Positions 42,342-50,772 of a DNA stretch of 64,000 bases are shown here, piece after piece (the stretch's first letter is position 1; each line of letters starts with the position of its first letter). The position numbers and the translations under genes are program-made. Below the pieces are notes generated by a model, which worked only from the letters and a program-made list of their open reading frames with translations, was not told the DNA's origin and searched no databases. The DNA comes from a virus: the IMG/VR virus record IMGVR_UViG_3300027971_000043, positions 1 through 64,000 of that record; one strand, given 5' to 3'.

Positions 42342-44299
42342 CCGCATTCTCCCAAATCGCTGATGTCCTTGCGGGAAGCATGAAGTCTGAACAGCGCAAG
42401 CTTAGCCTGGCCCTCCCAATAAAGCTTGGCCTGGAACATATAACCAAAATTAGACAACCGATTTGTAAGGTCAAGACAAACAGATTCTGGCTTCACAGTT
42501 CGGACTGTCCTGAATCCATAAGGAAGGTCGGGTGGAGATTGTGTCGTTAGGACTGGAGTTTCCTGTTCGTTGGGTATCGTCTTCTCTTGAATTGAGTAAA
42601 ATAGATTAACAAAGTCTGGACTATATTTCAAATTCCAAGTGACGTCTCCATATACATCTGTAAACCCAACGTCTGCCCGCATAAGAGTCTTGATGTCAAA
42701 GGGAGTTCCAAATGAAAAGCGTTTAGTTTCGACTGAACATTCAATAGGGGTTGTAACGACGCCAGCATTTCGGGAAGGTTTTATTTCGTCGGCATAATCT
42801 GCGAGGGTAACTTCATAGAGGCAATTTTTACCATCTGAATCGCATGTAATTGCAAAACATCGTCTGGAATTGTCGAACGTTCCTTCCACTAGTTTGCAAA
42901 TTTGAAAACCATTCCACTCTCCATCAAATACAGGAACTGGAGCGTTAAGCACTGACCCTGCGTTAAAATCTTTGCTTACAATTTTAGAGAAAACAATGTT
43001 AAACCTTCCGGTGTAATTACCATTTGCATCAGTGATTCTTTGAATTTTTGGAGCTCCACCAAGAAGATATCGACTGTCAAACAAAGCCCCAGGAGCATAA
43101 GTTAGCCATCTTTCGGTATCAAAAGACATTACCCTAGCCGCTTCCAAACTGTCGACAAAACTAACAACTCCGGCCGCATTTATAGTTTGGGCCAGAGATC
43201 TTATTCCTTCTAAAGATCTAAAATACACATCTTTATCTGTAACAATAATTGATTCTTGGTTTTCTGATCCTCGACCAACAAATATCTTTCTTTGCATTCC
43301 TGGCGTAGTTTGCCAAGTTGTGCGATCGTAATTAGTGGCTCGAATAGCGTAAATTGCGTTTTGTGTGAAAACAATAAGATCTCCTTGGCCAACAGAATTG
43401 TCTTGTCCAGGTAAGAACACAAGTCCAGTTATATTCTCGTTAAAATAAAAACTTCCGCCACCAGTTAAATAAATTGTTTCAGTAAACTTAATTTCAGCAT
43501 TCAAGCTTGAACCAACAAGATCTCCGGCAAAAAGGTTATTGTTATTAGCAACCCATAACCGACCATTGCCGTAAGCTACAAGTGAACCTACGGGTATTGA
43601 AATATTGTCGCGAACAATCCCTGGAGAATAAAAAAGAAGCGTGGTAACAATAGTTCTTGTTGCGTCTTTACTTAAAGTAATAGTAGAATTTTCAATATCA
43701 AAAGATGTTACAAAAGTTTCATCTTGTACGGCTCCGGAATTGGAGGCAACCAACATTCCAACTTCAATCCCAACCACATTGGGTACGGCAATGAGATTAT
43801 TGTTTGCCCCCAAAACAGCATCGGTAATCGTCACTGCTGGACTGGCTAATTGTGTTTTCCCTTGGGACCTAAAAGAAGTAGCTCCGTCGTAAACAATAGC
43901 CGGAGAGGTTCCGTCCTGCGAAACCAGAAAAGCGTTTGCTTGCACCAAAGAAGATTTTTGAGATACAAAAGGACTTGCCTCACCAGGAGGAGAAATATCT
44001 CGAGCCTGTGTTGAGGCTTCTAACGGAGCGAGATCGTATAACTTGCCATTAATCAAAGCTACCAAATCCTGTGTATTCCGAATTCGATTTGTGAAGTAGC
44101 AAGCTCCCTGAACAACGCCAGGAGGAAGTAACTTAATAAATTTAAAACCAGGGCGGGTCTTGGGAAAACCATCTCGGACGACAATATTTTCACCCCATGA
44201 GTATTGATTCTCTGAGATTAGGGCTGGGTCAACGGCAGAATTAGCTCCCCCCAGAAAGGACCCCATCCCCTCTGTTAACCTATTCTGGTCGGAAATCAT
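42338..44299 (-). CDS. Tail protein (propeller-like structural protein)
   Basis: A 653-aa protein with an N-terminus typical of tail structural proteins in podovirus-like phages (GMGSFLGGANSAVDPALISE, then ENIVVRDGFPKTRPG). A long beta-rich region follows with repeats such as YGNGRLWVANNNNLFAGDLVG and DLIVFTQNAIYAIRA that suggest a propeller. Probably part of the tail tip or stabilising tube. No enzyme motif. Overlaps the next spike gene by 4 nt and starts 1 nt within the preceding one. Confidence 0.6.
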   Translation of the reverse strand: MISDQNRLTEGMGSFLGGANSAVDPALISENQYSWGENIVVRDGFPKTRPGFKFIKLLPPGVVQGACYFTNRIRNTQDLVALINGKLYDLAPLEASTQARDISPPGEASPFVSQKSSLVQANAFLVSQDGTSPAIVYDGATSFRSQGKTQLASPAVTITDAVLGANNNLIAVPNVVGIEVGMLVASNSGAVQDETFVTSFDIENSTITLSKDATRTIVTTLLFYSPGIVRDNISIPVGSLVAYGNGRLWVANNNNLFAGDLVGSSLNAEIKFTETIYLTGGGSFYFNENITGLVFLPGQDNSVGQGDLIVFTQNAIYAIRATNYDRTTWQTTPGMQRKIFVGRGSENQESIIVTDKDVYFRSLEGIRSLAQTINAAGVVSFVDSLEAARVMSFDTERWLTYAPGALFDSRYLLGGAPKIQRITDANGNYTGRFNIVFSKIVSKDFNAGSVLNAPVPVFDGEWNGFQICKLVEGTFDNSRRCFAITCDSDGKNCLYEVTLADYADEIKPSRNAGVVTTPIECSVETKRFSFGTPFDIKTLMRADVGFTDVYGDVTWNLKYSPDFVNLFYSIQEKTIPNEQETPVLTTQSPPDLPYGFRTVRTVKPESVCLDLTNRLSNFGYMFQAKLYWEGQAKLALFRLHASRKDISDLGECG

Positions 44300-45204
44300 T
44301 AGACCGCCAGAATATAGGTTGAGACTATAACGTTTAAATTAATGGATACTGAACTGTAGGCATTAGTGCTGTAGTTGTGAAAAAATACATTTACAGTATT
44401 TGTGGCAGAAACAACAGCTGAAATAGACACGTCAGTTTCAAAGGTAGTTGCTGGATTTGTTGCGTATCCAATAGTCACAACATCACCCAAGGCTGCCCCA
44501 GTACAAGTTAGAGAAACACTTTGGACGGAACCAATGGATCCGGCTAGGGTAACAGTAGCTGTAGGCGTAAAAAATAAAAGTTTGGTAAGCTCGGCTGCTG
44601 GAACTCCACTTCCAACACGGAGTCTAGCACCTTTTACGTATCCAGAAGAAACTAATGTATTGCCCGTAACTTCCATGCTGCCGCCAACAGTTAAAGTTGA
44701 TCCTCCGGCAGCAGGACTTACATTGATACCGACCTTATTCAAAACGGCATCGGCTTGGATTAGGGGAAGACTATTTGATCCGCTCACCCTAAAAGCTGGA
44801 TTAACGGAGGTAAAAGACTGATTGATATCAATCGAAGTTAGATTTGGGTCAATGTATCCTGCGACGGATGAGGGTGAGATTCTACGATTTGAAGAAACAG
44901 TTGAACCGGAAGCAACTAAATCTATATTGACTAATTCTACCGTAATTGAAGTTGAAGATACAATAGCAATAACTTGATAGTACCCAGCCTGAGCAATATA
45001 AATATTTTGCCCTAAAGCGATCCAGGCAGAATCACCAACAGAAATAGTTACATTTGATCCTACATTTGGTTGAGTAAAAGAAGCGGTAAGGGTTGTGAAA
45101 GCATTAATACCATTCGTACCGTTAGTGCCGTTGAACCCACCAAGACCCTGAGGTCCTTGAGGTCCGGCTTCTCCAATTACAAGTGTATTACAATCGCAGC
45201 TCAT
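44299..45204 (-). CDS. Short tail fibre with collagen-like start
   Basis: A 301-aa protein with a CDC motif near the N-terminus (SCDCNTLV), a short collagen-like stretch GPQGPQGLGGFNGTNGTNG (about 13-31), a beta-rich middle, and a C-terminal beta domain that ends with VVSATNTVNVFFHN. That domain recurs in the 45215 and 49578 products. Trimeric fibre likely. N-terminal CDC also occurs in the upstream fibre, perhaps for attachment. Confidence 0.6.
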   Translation of the reverse strand: MSCDCNTLVIGEAGPQGPQGLGGFNGTNGTNGINAFTTLTASFTQPNVGSNVTISVGDSAWIALGQNIYIAQAGYYQVIAIVSSTSITVELVNIDLVASGSTVSSNRRISPSSVAGYIDPNLTSIDINQSFTSVNPAFRVSGSNSLPLIQADAVLNKVGINVSPAAGGSTLTVGGSMEVTGNTLVSSGYVKGARLRVGSGVPAAELTKLLFFTPTATVTLAGSIGSVQSVSLTCTGAALGDVVTIGYATNPATTFETDVSISAVVSATNTVNVFFHNYSTNAYSSVSINLNVIVSTYILAV

Positions 45205-45214
45205 TTAGTCCTCC

Positions 45215-46132
45215 TTATGCGGTTTTGATAATAGCTACTTTAAAGTTGTAAGCAGCCCCCGGGGCAATTATTCCGGATGTCGGATTGTGAGCCCTAACAG
45301 TTACCGTATTAGTAGCAGATACGAAAGCTTCAAAAATAAGCTTACCATTGGTAGTTCCGCGACCAGCCGTATCCAAGCAGGTGACAAAAACAACATCGGT
45401 GGTGGCTGCACCAGTAAGTGTAATTGTTAAATCTACAAACCCTCCTGCGGTGATAGAACCGAAAGAAAGTGATGTAGAAGCACTAATCAAAGCAATCGGC
45501 AACGTTCCAGTGATATTGGGGAGAGTAACTGTTCGGGCGGCGGTGGCTGACCCATTGAGGGTGGTTCTAGTTGTAGAAACTCCAAATTCAATCGACCCAG
45601 TCCCACGGGTATTGATTGAACCACCTCCAGAGGAAGTATTGATCGACCCTCCGGGTTCAGTTCCGCTTCCATTAGTATAAATACTTCCTCCTGGCGCCGT
45701 AACTTCTTCTCCGTGCGTATCGATAACGCCGCCACCACTATCTTCCCCATAAGTATAGATATACCCACCAGCTCCTCCCGTGCCGGCAGAGGTATTGATG
45801 TTGCCGCCGCCATAACCAGAACCAGTACCCCTTGTATCTATGTACCCGCCCGCACCATCGCTTCCTGTTGTGTTGATGTACCCACCACTAGAACCGCCAT
45901 CAGTTGCCGATGTGTCTATGTACCCACCTGCCTGACCTCCCTCGTCTCCGCTTGTTTTAATATACCCACCAGTTCCAGCTAGATTTCTTGTATCGATTGA
46001 ACCGCCGAGTGGCAGAAGAAGAGGGTTTGGGATAAGTGCTGCGACAAGATTAGCGGGAGGAGGAGTAGTATTCGCCCCGGCTGTTCCGCAATCGCAATCT
46101 CGGGCGTAGTTGTCGGGATTAGGAAAACTCAT
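45215..46132 (-). CDS. Fibre with eleven GGxIxT repeats
   Basis: A 305-aa protein. Residues about 40-190 hold about eleven short repeats built on GG(Y/S/N/V)I(D/N/Y/K)T plus 3-8 residues, for example GGYIDTSATD and GGSINTRGTG. Such spacing suggests a beta-solenoid or polyglycine-like shaft. The C-terminal domain (LTITLTGAATTDVVFVTC, FVSATNTVTVRAHNPTSG) is shared with two other genes. The N-terminus has RDCDCGTAG. It has its own promoter. Confidence 0.65.
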   Translation of the reverse strand: MSFPNPDNYARDCDCGTAGANTTPPPANLVAALIPNPLLLPLGGSIDTRNLAGTGGYIKTSGDEGGQAGGYIDTSATDGGSSGGYINTTGSDGAGGYIDTRGTGSGYGGGNINTSAGTGGAGGYIYTYGEDSGGGVIDTHGEEVTAPGGSIYTNGSGTEPGGSINTSSGGGSINTRGTGSIEFGVSTTRTTLNGSATAARTVTLPNITGTLPIALISASTSLSFGSITAGGFVDLTITLTGAATTDVVFVTCLDTAGRGTTNGKLIFEAFVSATNTVTVRAHNPTSGIIAPGAAYNFKVAIIKTA

Positions 46133-46139
46133 CGCAAGT

Positions 46140-46167
46140 AGTATGGCAACTGGTTTTTGGGAGTCAA
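46140..46167 (-). promoter_or_regulatory. Promoter upstream of the repeat-fibre gene
   Basis: Minus-strand TTGACT (46162-46167), 16 nt, CATACT (46140-46145), 7 nt before the ATG at 46132. Same spacing and short leader as the promoters at 2675-2702 and 6164-6190. Confidence 0.55.
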
Positions 46168-46174
46168 TATGAGA

Positions 46175-46774
46175 CTATATGTTTACGAGTAGACATTCAG
46201 CGTATGCGTCTCCGCGGAATGTTGTAAAAGTAAACCCGCTTGTATCAGCTGAATAAGCAACCGAAACGCCCAGCGTTAATGACTCTCCAGTAAGTAGAGT
46301 TCTTCGACCCCCAGCCGGAGTGGAGGCAAATCCAAAATGATCTGTGATGTTATAGGCAGAAAGAGGATTCTCGACTGTTCCTGAGGTAAAAGCGAAAGAA
46401 TTAGTGACAGTAGTAGTTGTTCCGTTTCTGTAGCCCCGCAGAGTTGGGGCCTTCCAGTTATACCCAAGATAAGTTCCGCTAAGGGCCAATCCCGTTAATC
46501 TTATATACAAGTTTTTAACTATCACGTTCTTTCCGGCGGGAGTACTAAACGCTCCGCCGTCTGTCCCCGTAAAAAGGACAGAATTTACTCCTCCCGCTCC
46601 GATTACTGGGCTAAGTAAATTAAAATTTGTTACCCTCAAAGTAAAGGAACTAGTGGTTGGGTCGAATGGCGGGGTTATTGGCGAAGAAGAAGAAGCAGTA
46701 ACAATTGTCGGCTCAACAACAGGACTTAAAACATTTCTGTTGCGACCCGTTGTGTCCATATCAGACAGACTCAT
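46175..46774 (-). CDS. Putative fibre/decoration protein
   Basis: A 199-aa Ser/Thr/Gly-rich protein of beta character with no repeat unit; ends RGDAYAECLLVNI. Located with fibre genes. Starts at an ATGA overlap. Structural role is an inference from neighbours. Confidence 0.45.
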   Translation of the reverse strand: MSLSDMDTTGRNRNVLSPVVEPTIVTASSSSPITPPFDPTTSSFTLRVTNFNLLSPVIGAGGVNSVLFTGTDGGAFSTPAGKNVIVKNLYIRLTGLALSGTYLGYNWKAPTLRGYRNGTTTTVTNSFAFTSGTVENPLSAYNITDHFGFASTPAGGRRTLLTGESLTLGVSVAYSADTSGFTFTTFRGDAYAECLLVNI

Positions 46775-47172
46775 TTATTCGAAACTCCTTTCAATGTATT
46801 CCAATTGTCGCGCCATTTACAGTTAAGTTCAAGATAAATCGACTTTGTACGTGGAAGTTTTTCCCTTGGTATAATAAACAACGCATCCAGAGTTGTGTGG
46901 TAAAATATAAAAATATCGCAGTCTACTTTAGAGTATAACCTTTTTTTCATGTGTCCAAAACCTGGACCTCTTATGGCGAAAAACTTTAATTTCCTGCGTC
47001 GACAATCTTCATTTCCAATAGTAGTTTTAACCTGTACCCGCGCCATATTCCCCTTCCAATCCGTAACTAAATCATACCCGTCATCGTAAATGGGCATACT
47101 CACAAGAAAACCTTGTTCCATCAATTTAGTACAAACCTTCTGTACTCCTATTGCTCCTAGTTTAATACTCAT
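46771..47172 (-). CDS. PD-(D/E)XK nuclease-like protein between fibre and endolysin
   Basis: A 133-aa protein starting at ATG 47172, which overlaps the endolysin stop (ATGA) and has AAGGAG before it. Its core GYDLVTDWKGNMARVQVKTT gives a D-(16 residues)-QVK pattern typical of PD-(D/E)XK nucleases or group I intron-type endonuclease folds. A basic loop CRRRKLKFFAIRG follows. It may be a homing-type nuclease in the late block; catalytic activity is untested and a non-catalytic DNA-binding relative is possible. Confidence 0.5.
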   Translation of the reverse strand: MSIKLGAIGVQKVCTKLMEQGFLVSMPIYDDGYDLVTDWKGNMARVQVKTTIGNEDCRRRKLKFFAIRGPGFGHMKKRLYSKVDCDIFIFYHTTLDALFIIPREKLPRTKSIYLELNCKWRDNWNTLKGVSNK

Positions 47173-47711
47173 AACCAGCTCCTTGCGAGCATTGTACACA
47201 ATGGCCGACGCTTGCGATAGACCCCATCCCCATCACGGCTTCCATTATCGTTTGTATTACCCTCTATTGTAACTGCCATTTTACCCTCAATTCGCTCTAT
47301 AAGCCCCGTGTGAGCCACCCTACGCAAGCTTTGGAAGTATATGCCAAAAGCGTCGGCGGGTCCCGGGGTCATGCCTTTACCGCGATCCCAAGTGGGTTTA
47401 ACGACAAAGGATGGACTCCAAGCGGAACGGGGGAATGGATTGGCCTCCTTGCCGAAAGCTTTGTCTCCTACATAGACAACCCAAGCCGCGCACCAAGGAG
47501 CACGACTACCTTCCAGTCCAACTGTGGCTAGGATCTCGTCCACCACGGCCCCGGAGTTTCCGGGTCCTTCTCGAAGTCCGATCGTATTTCTGGCAACTTC
47601 CATAAGGCTTTCCACTCTTGCTCCTCGCGATAATACGACTCCCTGAGCAACTCCCTCTCCGGTACCCAGCAAAGATAGAGATGCCAAAGCCAACGCATGA
47701 ACTATCCGCAT
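47169..47711 (-). CDS. Exported endolysin, CHAP-like peptidase
   Basis: A 180-aa protein with a cleavable-type signal peptide (MRIVHALALASLSLLGTGEG, AQG about 22-24). The peptidase domain has Cys74 in APWCAAWVVY, His134 in AHTGLIE and Glu150 in TIEGNTND, the CHAP triad layout. It should cleave peptidoglycan peptide cross-links after export through the Sec system. Gene order with holin and spanin just upstream forms a lysis cassette. Confidence 0.8.
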   Translation of the reverse strand: MRIVHALALASLSLLGTGEGVAQGVVLSRGARVESLMEVARNTIGLREGPGNSGAVVDEILATVGLEGSRAPWCAAWVVYVGDKAFGKEANPFPRSAWSPSFVVKPTWDRGKGMTPGPADAFGIYFQSLRRVAHTGLIERIEGKMAVTIEGNTNDNGSRDGDGVYRKRRPLCTMLARSWL

Positions 47712-48043
47712 AACAGGGCGAAGGCTAAAACGAGTCCTATAAACACGGTGACCAATATGGTCGCTCGCGTCTGACCGTTTAGCTCCCGCCAGTCATCCTC
47801 CAAAGCATTATTATCCATGTACTGGTCTAAAAACTTGAACTCAATATTGATTATTAGCCAAGCTAATGTCACTGCAAAGAGCAACTTAACGCCCGCAAAC
47901 AGAACAACATGAAGGGCTCCAAGGTCTACAACTCCAGCTCCGGGGTCAATAGCGTGAAGGATTGGGCCTAAGGCAAGAAACAAGGCTAAGCCGCACGACA
48001 AAGCGCCCAGTCCTTGGACGTTATCCTTTAGCCACTTTTTCAC
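47702..48043 (-). CDS. Three-helix membrane protein, probable holin
   Basis: A 113-aa protein with three hydrophobic helices (about 11-31, 46-66 and 93-112), size and topology of class I-type holins. It sits between the spanin and the endolysin and overlaps the endolysin start by 10 nt. A holin would time pore formation in the inner membrane. A signal-peptide endolysin may work with a pinholin-like protein. Confidence 0.65.
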   Translation of the reverse strand: MKKWLKDNVQGLGALSCGLALFLALGPILHAIDPGAGVVDLGALHVVLFAGVKLLFAVTLAWLIINIEFKFLDQYMDNNALEDDWRELNGQTRATILVTVFIGLVLAFALLCG

Positions 48044-48433
48044 TTAAAAGAGTTTAAGAAAGGGAAAGAAATTACGCAAGGCCAAAAATGCGGGTAGTAA
48101 GAGCATCCCGCCGATGCCAATCAAACGCCACTTCCACACCATCCCAACGGATTTGCTGTACTTGGCCTCAAGATATTCAAGCCTCTCGGCCATCTCCGAA
48201 CGTTCTTTGAAGTTCTTATCGACCTGAGACTGAAGCTTTAGGATCTGGTCTTTGGTATTGTCCAGCTCATCGGCAACTGGTTTGCAGGCGGGGATTGAAC
48301 GGGCAATCGACTGAGCCTTTAAGACTGAATCAGTTGTGGCCTGAAGGGTGAGTGAACCGGAGGAAGTCGTGCGTGTAGAGATGCACGAACAAAGAAAAAA
48401 TGGAATAACTGCGCAGAAAGAAATTATCCTCAT
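48044..48433 (-). CDS. Unimolecular spanin (u-spanin)
   Basis: A 129-aa protein with a lipoprotein signal (MRIISFCAVIPFFLCSC; lipobox L-C-S-C, Cys17), a central helical coiled coil (TKDQILKLQSQVDKNFKERS) and one C-terminal membrane helix (about 100-122). Having both an outer-membrane lipid anchor and an inner-membrane helix in one chain is the hallmark of u-spanins (as in phage T1), which fuse the membranes in the last step of lysis. This implies a Gram-negative-type envelope. Confidence 0.75.
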   Translation of the reverse strand: MRIISFCAVIPFFLCSCISTRTTSSGSLTLQATTDSVLKAQSIARSIPACKPVADELDNTKDQILKLQSQVDKNFKERSEMAERLEYLEAKYSKSVGMVWKWRLIGIGGMLLLPAFLALRNFFPFLKLF

Positions 48434-49263
48434 GGCAATCCAAGCCCATCACCAAGAGTGGTTTTGTAAAGCGATCTGATGCTTTCCATATTAGTTGTAG
48501 ATATTGCAGTTGATACCATTGAAAATGCGTATGTGTTTCCAGAGTTACTAGACCCAAAGATATAGAAGTTATCTCCAAATGGATTTGTTGATGGCAAATT
48601 ACCAGACCCAGAGAGTGTCGAGTTTGTCGAGGAATTTAATTTTACATACCCGGTATCTGTTGCTGGTGCGGTAAGTCCAGTCCTAGAGGAGCCAAAGAAT
48701 TGAAAGCCAGAAGCATTGAAAGACAAAGAACCGAAGTCTCTGCCGCCGCTTCCACCAGTTAAATATATTTGACTCTGAGCCAAAAAATTAAATTGCCTTG
48801 CAAATGCTATATAGTTATCTCCTGTTTGATTGCTACCACCACCCTTTAGAACTCCAAAATTTACAGTTCCGCTTGCTGAATTTGAGCAAATAAGAACAGT
48901 TCCATATCCATTGTTTCCCCTAACTAGAGTCGCTAGTGAATTATTCAAAAGCGTTCCTGTTCCAGAAAATGAAACGCCAGTAGTACCCCAAGATGGACTA
49001 GCACTTAATGTTGCATCATAAGTCCCCAACCCACCCAAGCTATATGCAGTCGTTCCAGTTCCAGCATTTTGAGTAGAGCGAAGAGGCCAAGAAACAATGC
49101 TATTGTAAAGCCCCAAATTCTTCAAGCCCTTCACAAACGCATTGATTTGTTCTTGGGCTGTGGCATCTGTAACGCCTGCCCGAGTGAAATACGCAACCGC
49201 GTCTGGATCAAAAGACGAACCAGAAGTTTGCAATAACGATAAACCTAAGCCGAGTTTCGGCAT
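48430..49263 (-). CDS. Tail fibre/spike with lectin-like domain
   Basis: A 277-aa protein. The N-terminal helical segment FDPDAVAYFTRAGVTDATAQ and QINAFVKGLKNLGLYNSI is a start often seen on phage concanavalin-like fibre proteins; a Ser/Gly/Asn-rich beta sandwich follows, with strands such as SPSWGTTGVSFSGTGTLLNN. Likely carbohydrate binding. It is coupled to the spanin gene by 4 nt. Confidence 0.6.
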   Translation of the reverse strand: MPKLGLGLSLLQTSGSSFDPDAVAYFTRAGVTDATAQEQINAFVKGLKNLGLYNSIVSWPLRSTQNAGTGTTAYSLGGLGTYDATLSASPSWGTTGVSFSGTGTLLNNSLATLVRGNNGYGTVLICSNSASGTVNFGVLKGGGSNQTGDNYIAFARQFNFLAQSQIYLTGGSGGRDFGSLSFNASGFQFFGSSRTGLTAPATDTGYVKLNSSTNSTLSGSGNLPSTNPFGDNFYIFGSSNSGNTYAFSMVSTAISTTNMESIRSLYKTTLGDGLGLP

Positions 49264-49269
49264 GGCAGT

Positions 49270-49575
49270 TTATCCTGCCTTGTAGGCTATGACCTTGCTA
49301 TTTGAAGCCAAAGTAAACCCGGTAAACGGTCCGTAAATAATTGTTCCAGCTGTCAAAGCTACAGTGGTTCCAAGGGCACCGACTGTAGAGTTGAGGGCCG
49401 TCAAAGCAGTAAACGTGCTGGTTCCGGAAGCAATAATTTGAATGGAAGCATAGTTCCCAACCACGGCTGCGGTTGTATCAACATAATCAAAACCACGTTG
49501 TCCAAGCGATACAAGCGCGGCATCAGTTTCTTGGGTTACTGAAGGGGCAAGATTTTCATCAAAAAAAGTTGGCAT
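49270..49575 (-). CDS. Small virion-type protein
   Basis: A 101-aa Thr/Ala-rich beta protein (ends FTLASNSKVIAYKAG). Small proteins of this kind near the head genes are often decoration or fibre-tip proteins. No specific match recognised. Confidence 0.5.
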   Translation of the reverse strand: MPTFFDENLAPSVTQETDAALVSLGQRGFDYVDTTAAVVGNYASIQIIASGTSTFTALTALNSTVGALGTTVALTAGTIIYGPFTGFTLASNSKVIAYKAG

Positions 49576-49577
49576 AA

Positions 49578-49991
49578 TTAAACTCCTTTAGCGACCAAAA
49601 TTTTAAAAGTGTAGGAACCGGGGTTAACAGACGCAAGAGTAGGGTTTATGGCTCTGACTGTAACTGTATTTGCGGCCGAAACAAAACTGCTAAAAATAAG
49701 AGAGCGAGAGCCGTCTCCTGAACCGCGAATAGAAACGCAATTAACCGAAGTCCAGTCATCTAGTGCAGCTCCCGTAACAGTAACATCGGAATCTAAGAAT
49801 CCACCAGACACCCCAATAGACCCGAAATTAATGCTGGCAGTGGCGGTTAAGAATGCGTTAGCAGCGCCAATATCTGCTGGTGTTAAATTGTTTAAAATTT
49901 GAGTGCTAAAAATAGAAGTAACTTGAGCGGCTAAAACACGGTCAACAGTTGCTACAGCAGAAGCAAAAAAAGGGTTGCGAATTGAATCCAT
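49578..49991 (-). CDS. Structural protein with the shared VSAxNTV beta domain
   Basis: A 137-aa protein. After a helix (QVTSIFSTQILNNLTPADIG) it consists of one beta domain with SFVSAANTVTVRAINP, closely matching the C-terminal domains of the two fibres at 44299 and 45215. It therefore looks like a stand-alone copy of that module. It has a promoter just upstream. Confidence 0.6.
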   Translation of the reverse strand: MDSIRNPFFASAVATVDRVLAAQVTSIFSTQILNNLTPADIGAANAFLTATASINFGSIGVSGGFLDSDVTVTGAALDDWTSVNCVSIRGSGDGSRSLIFSSFVSAANTVTVRAINPTLASVNPGSYTFKILVAKGV

Positions 49992-50002
49992 AAAGTACTC
50001 CT

Positions 50003-50030
50003 ATTGTGTGGTCTTATTTTTATTTGTCAA
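50003..50030 (-). promoter_or_regulatory. Promoter upstream of the 137-aa structural gene
   Basis: Minus-strand TTGACA (50025-50030), 16 nt, CACAAT (50003-50008), 11 nt before the ATG at 49991. The -10 box is the same as in the promoter at 59979-60006. Confidence 0.5.
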
Positions 50031-50242
50031 CTATGCTTGCCAAAAATCTTTGACCAAAAGAATTCGGCAAAGGTCGAAATCATGAATGTCATTACTGCCA
50101 CGACTCCATATCCCATGTGAATATGCTTCTCCACCTTACCGATTCGTTGGTCGTGCTTATCACGATCGTCAAGCAAGGAATCGAGCTTTTCGTCCATGCG
50201 GGCGGTACGCTCAAGAAGGGTGACTAGATGGTCATTTTCCAT
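50027..50242 (-). CDS. XhlA-like coiled-coil membrane protein
   Basis: A 71-aa protein with a short coiled coil (LLERTARMDEKLDSLLDDRD, KVEKHIHMG) followed by one membrane helix (about 47-66) and a basic tail. This topology resembles hemolysin XhlA-like or holin-associated phage proteins. It lies apart from the main lysis cassette, near head genes, so a virion or membrane role is equally possible. Confidence 0.5.
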   Translation of the reverse strand: MENDHLVTLLERTARMDEKLDSLLDDRDKHDQRIGKVEKHIHMGYGVVAVMTFMISTFAEFFWSKIFGKHS

Positions 50243-50495
50243 GACTAAATATCCTATCTAGGGTTGGGTATAACCGTGATTTCATCTTATTGGCAGTATA
50301 GCTCTCAACACCCAACAAAGGCAAGAATAGCTCGAAACAAAGTTCGAACGATTCCCGCTCATAACAGGCTTTGGGCCTGGCGGGTTTCTTGCCGGTGTCA
50401 AGATCCTGGAGATCGTTCCAGGCTTGCTTGACAACCGCCAAGATGAGTTTATCCACGGCTTTACGCCATTTCGTTCTTCGACATTCCTTTTTCAA
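50232..50495 (-). CDS. Hypothetical basic protein
   Basis: An 87-aa basic helical protein from a TTG at 50495 (KKECRRTKWRKAVDKLIL), overlapping the previous gene by about 35 nt. A shorter start at a GTG further in cannot be excluded. No domain recognised. Confidence 0.45.
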   Translation of the reverse strand: MKKECRRTKWRKAVDKLILAVVKQAWNDLQDLDTGKKPARPKACYERESFELCFELFLPLLGVESYTANKMKSRLYPTLDRIFSHGK

Positions 50496-50709
50496 CGGCT
50501 TGAACCATACCCATATCTTCCTCAGGCATTTCGGTTTCAGTTTCTTCTTCGACTTCTTTGCCGGGGGAAACTGCTACACCTTCAACTGCGGAGAGATACA
50601 TGGTAGGTCCTTTAAAAAAGCCGCTGGCCATGAAGTCGAACGAATCGCCTTCAGCAACACCTTCTGGAGGTGTAAAGCCTTTGGGTACGGGAAAAGAGAT
50701 ATTGTCCAT
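50461..50709 (-). CDS. Small acidic protein
   Basis: An 82-aa protein with an acidic C-terminal half (SPGKEVEEETETEMPEEDMG). Located between head genes. A decoration or assembly role is possible. The ATG lies after a GC-rich hairpin. Confidence 0.5.
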   Translation of the reverse strand: MDNISFPVPKGFTPPEGVAEGDSFDFMASGFFKGPTMYLSAVEGVAVSPGKEVEEETETEMPEEDMGMVQAVEKGMSKNEMA

Positions 50710-50737
50710 AAGATTAGTCTTTCTTGAAAGAGTATGA

Positions 50738-50764
50738 TCCCCCGGGGGATAGAACCCCGGGGGA
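50738..50764 (-). terminator. 10-bp GC hairpin downstream of head genes
   Basis: TCCCCCGGGG (50738-50747) pairs with CCCCGGGGGA (50755-50764) around a 7-nt loop. Each arm is also partly self-palindromic. It lies in the gap between the 83-aa and 82-aa genes, without a U-run, and may attenuate read-through from the capsid gene. Confidence 0.5.
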
Positions 50765-50772
50765 CCAATTAA

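Noticed and set aside
45487-45982. ORFs inside the repeat fibre
   Set aside because: Arise from the periodic GGxIxT coding repeat read in other frames.
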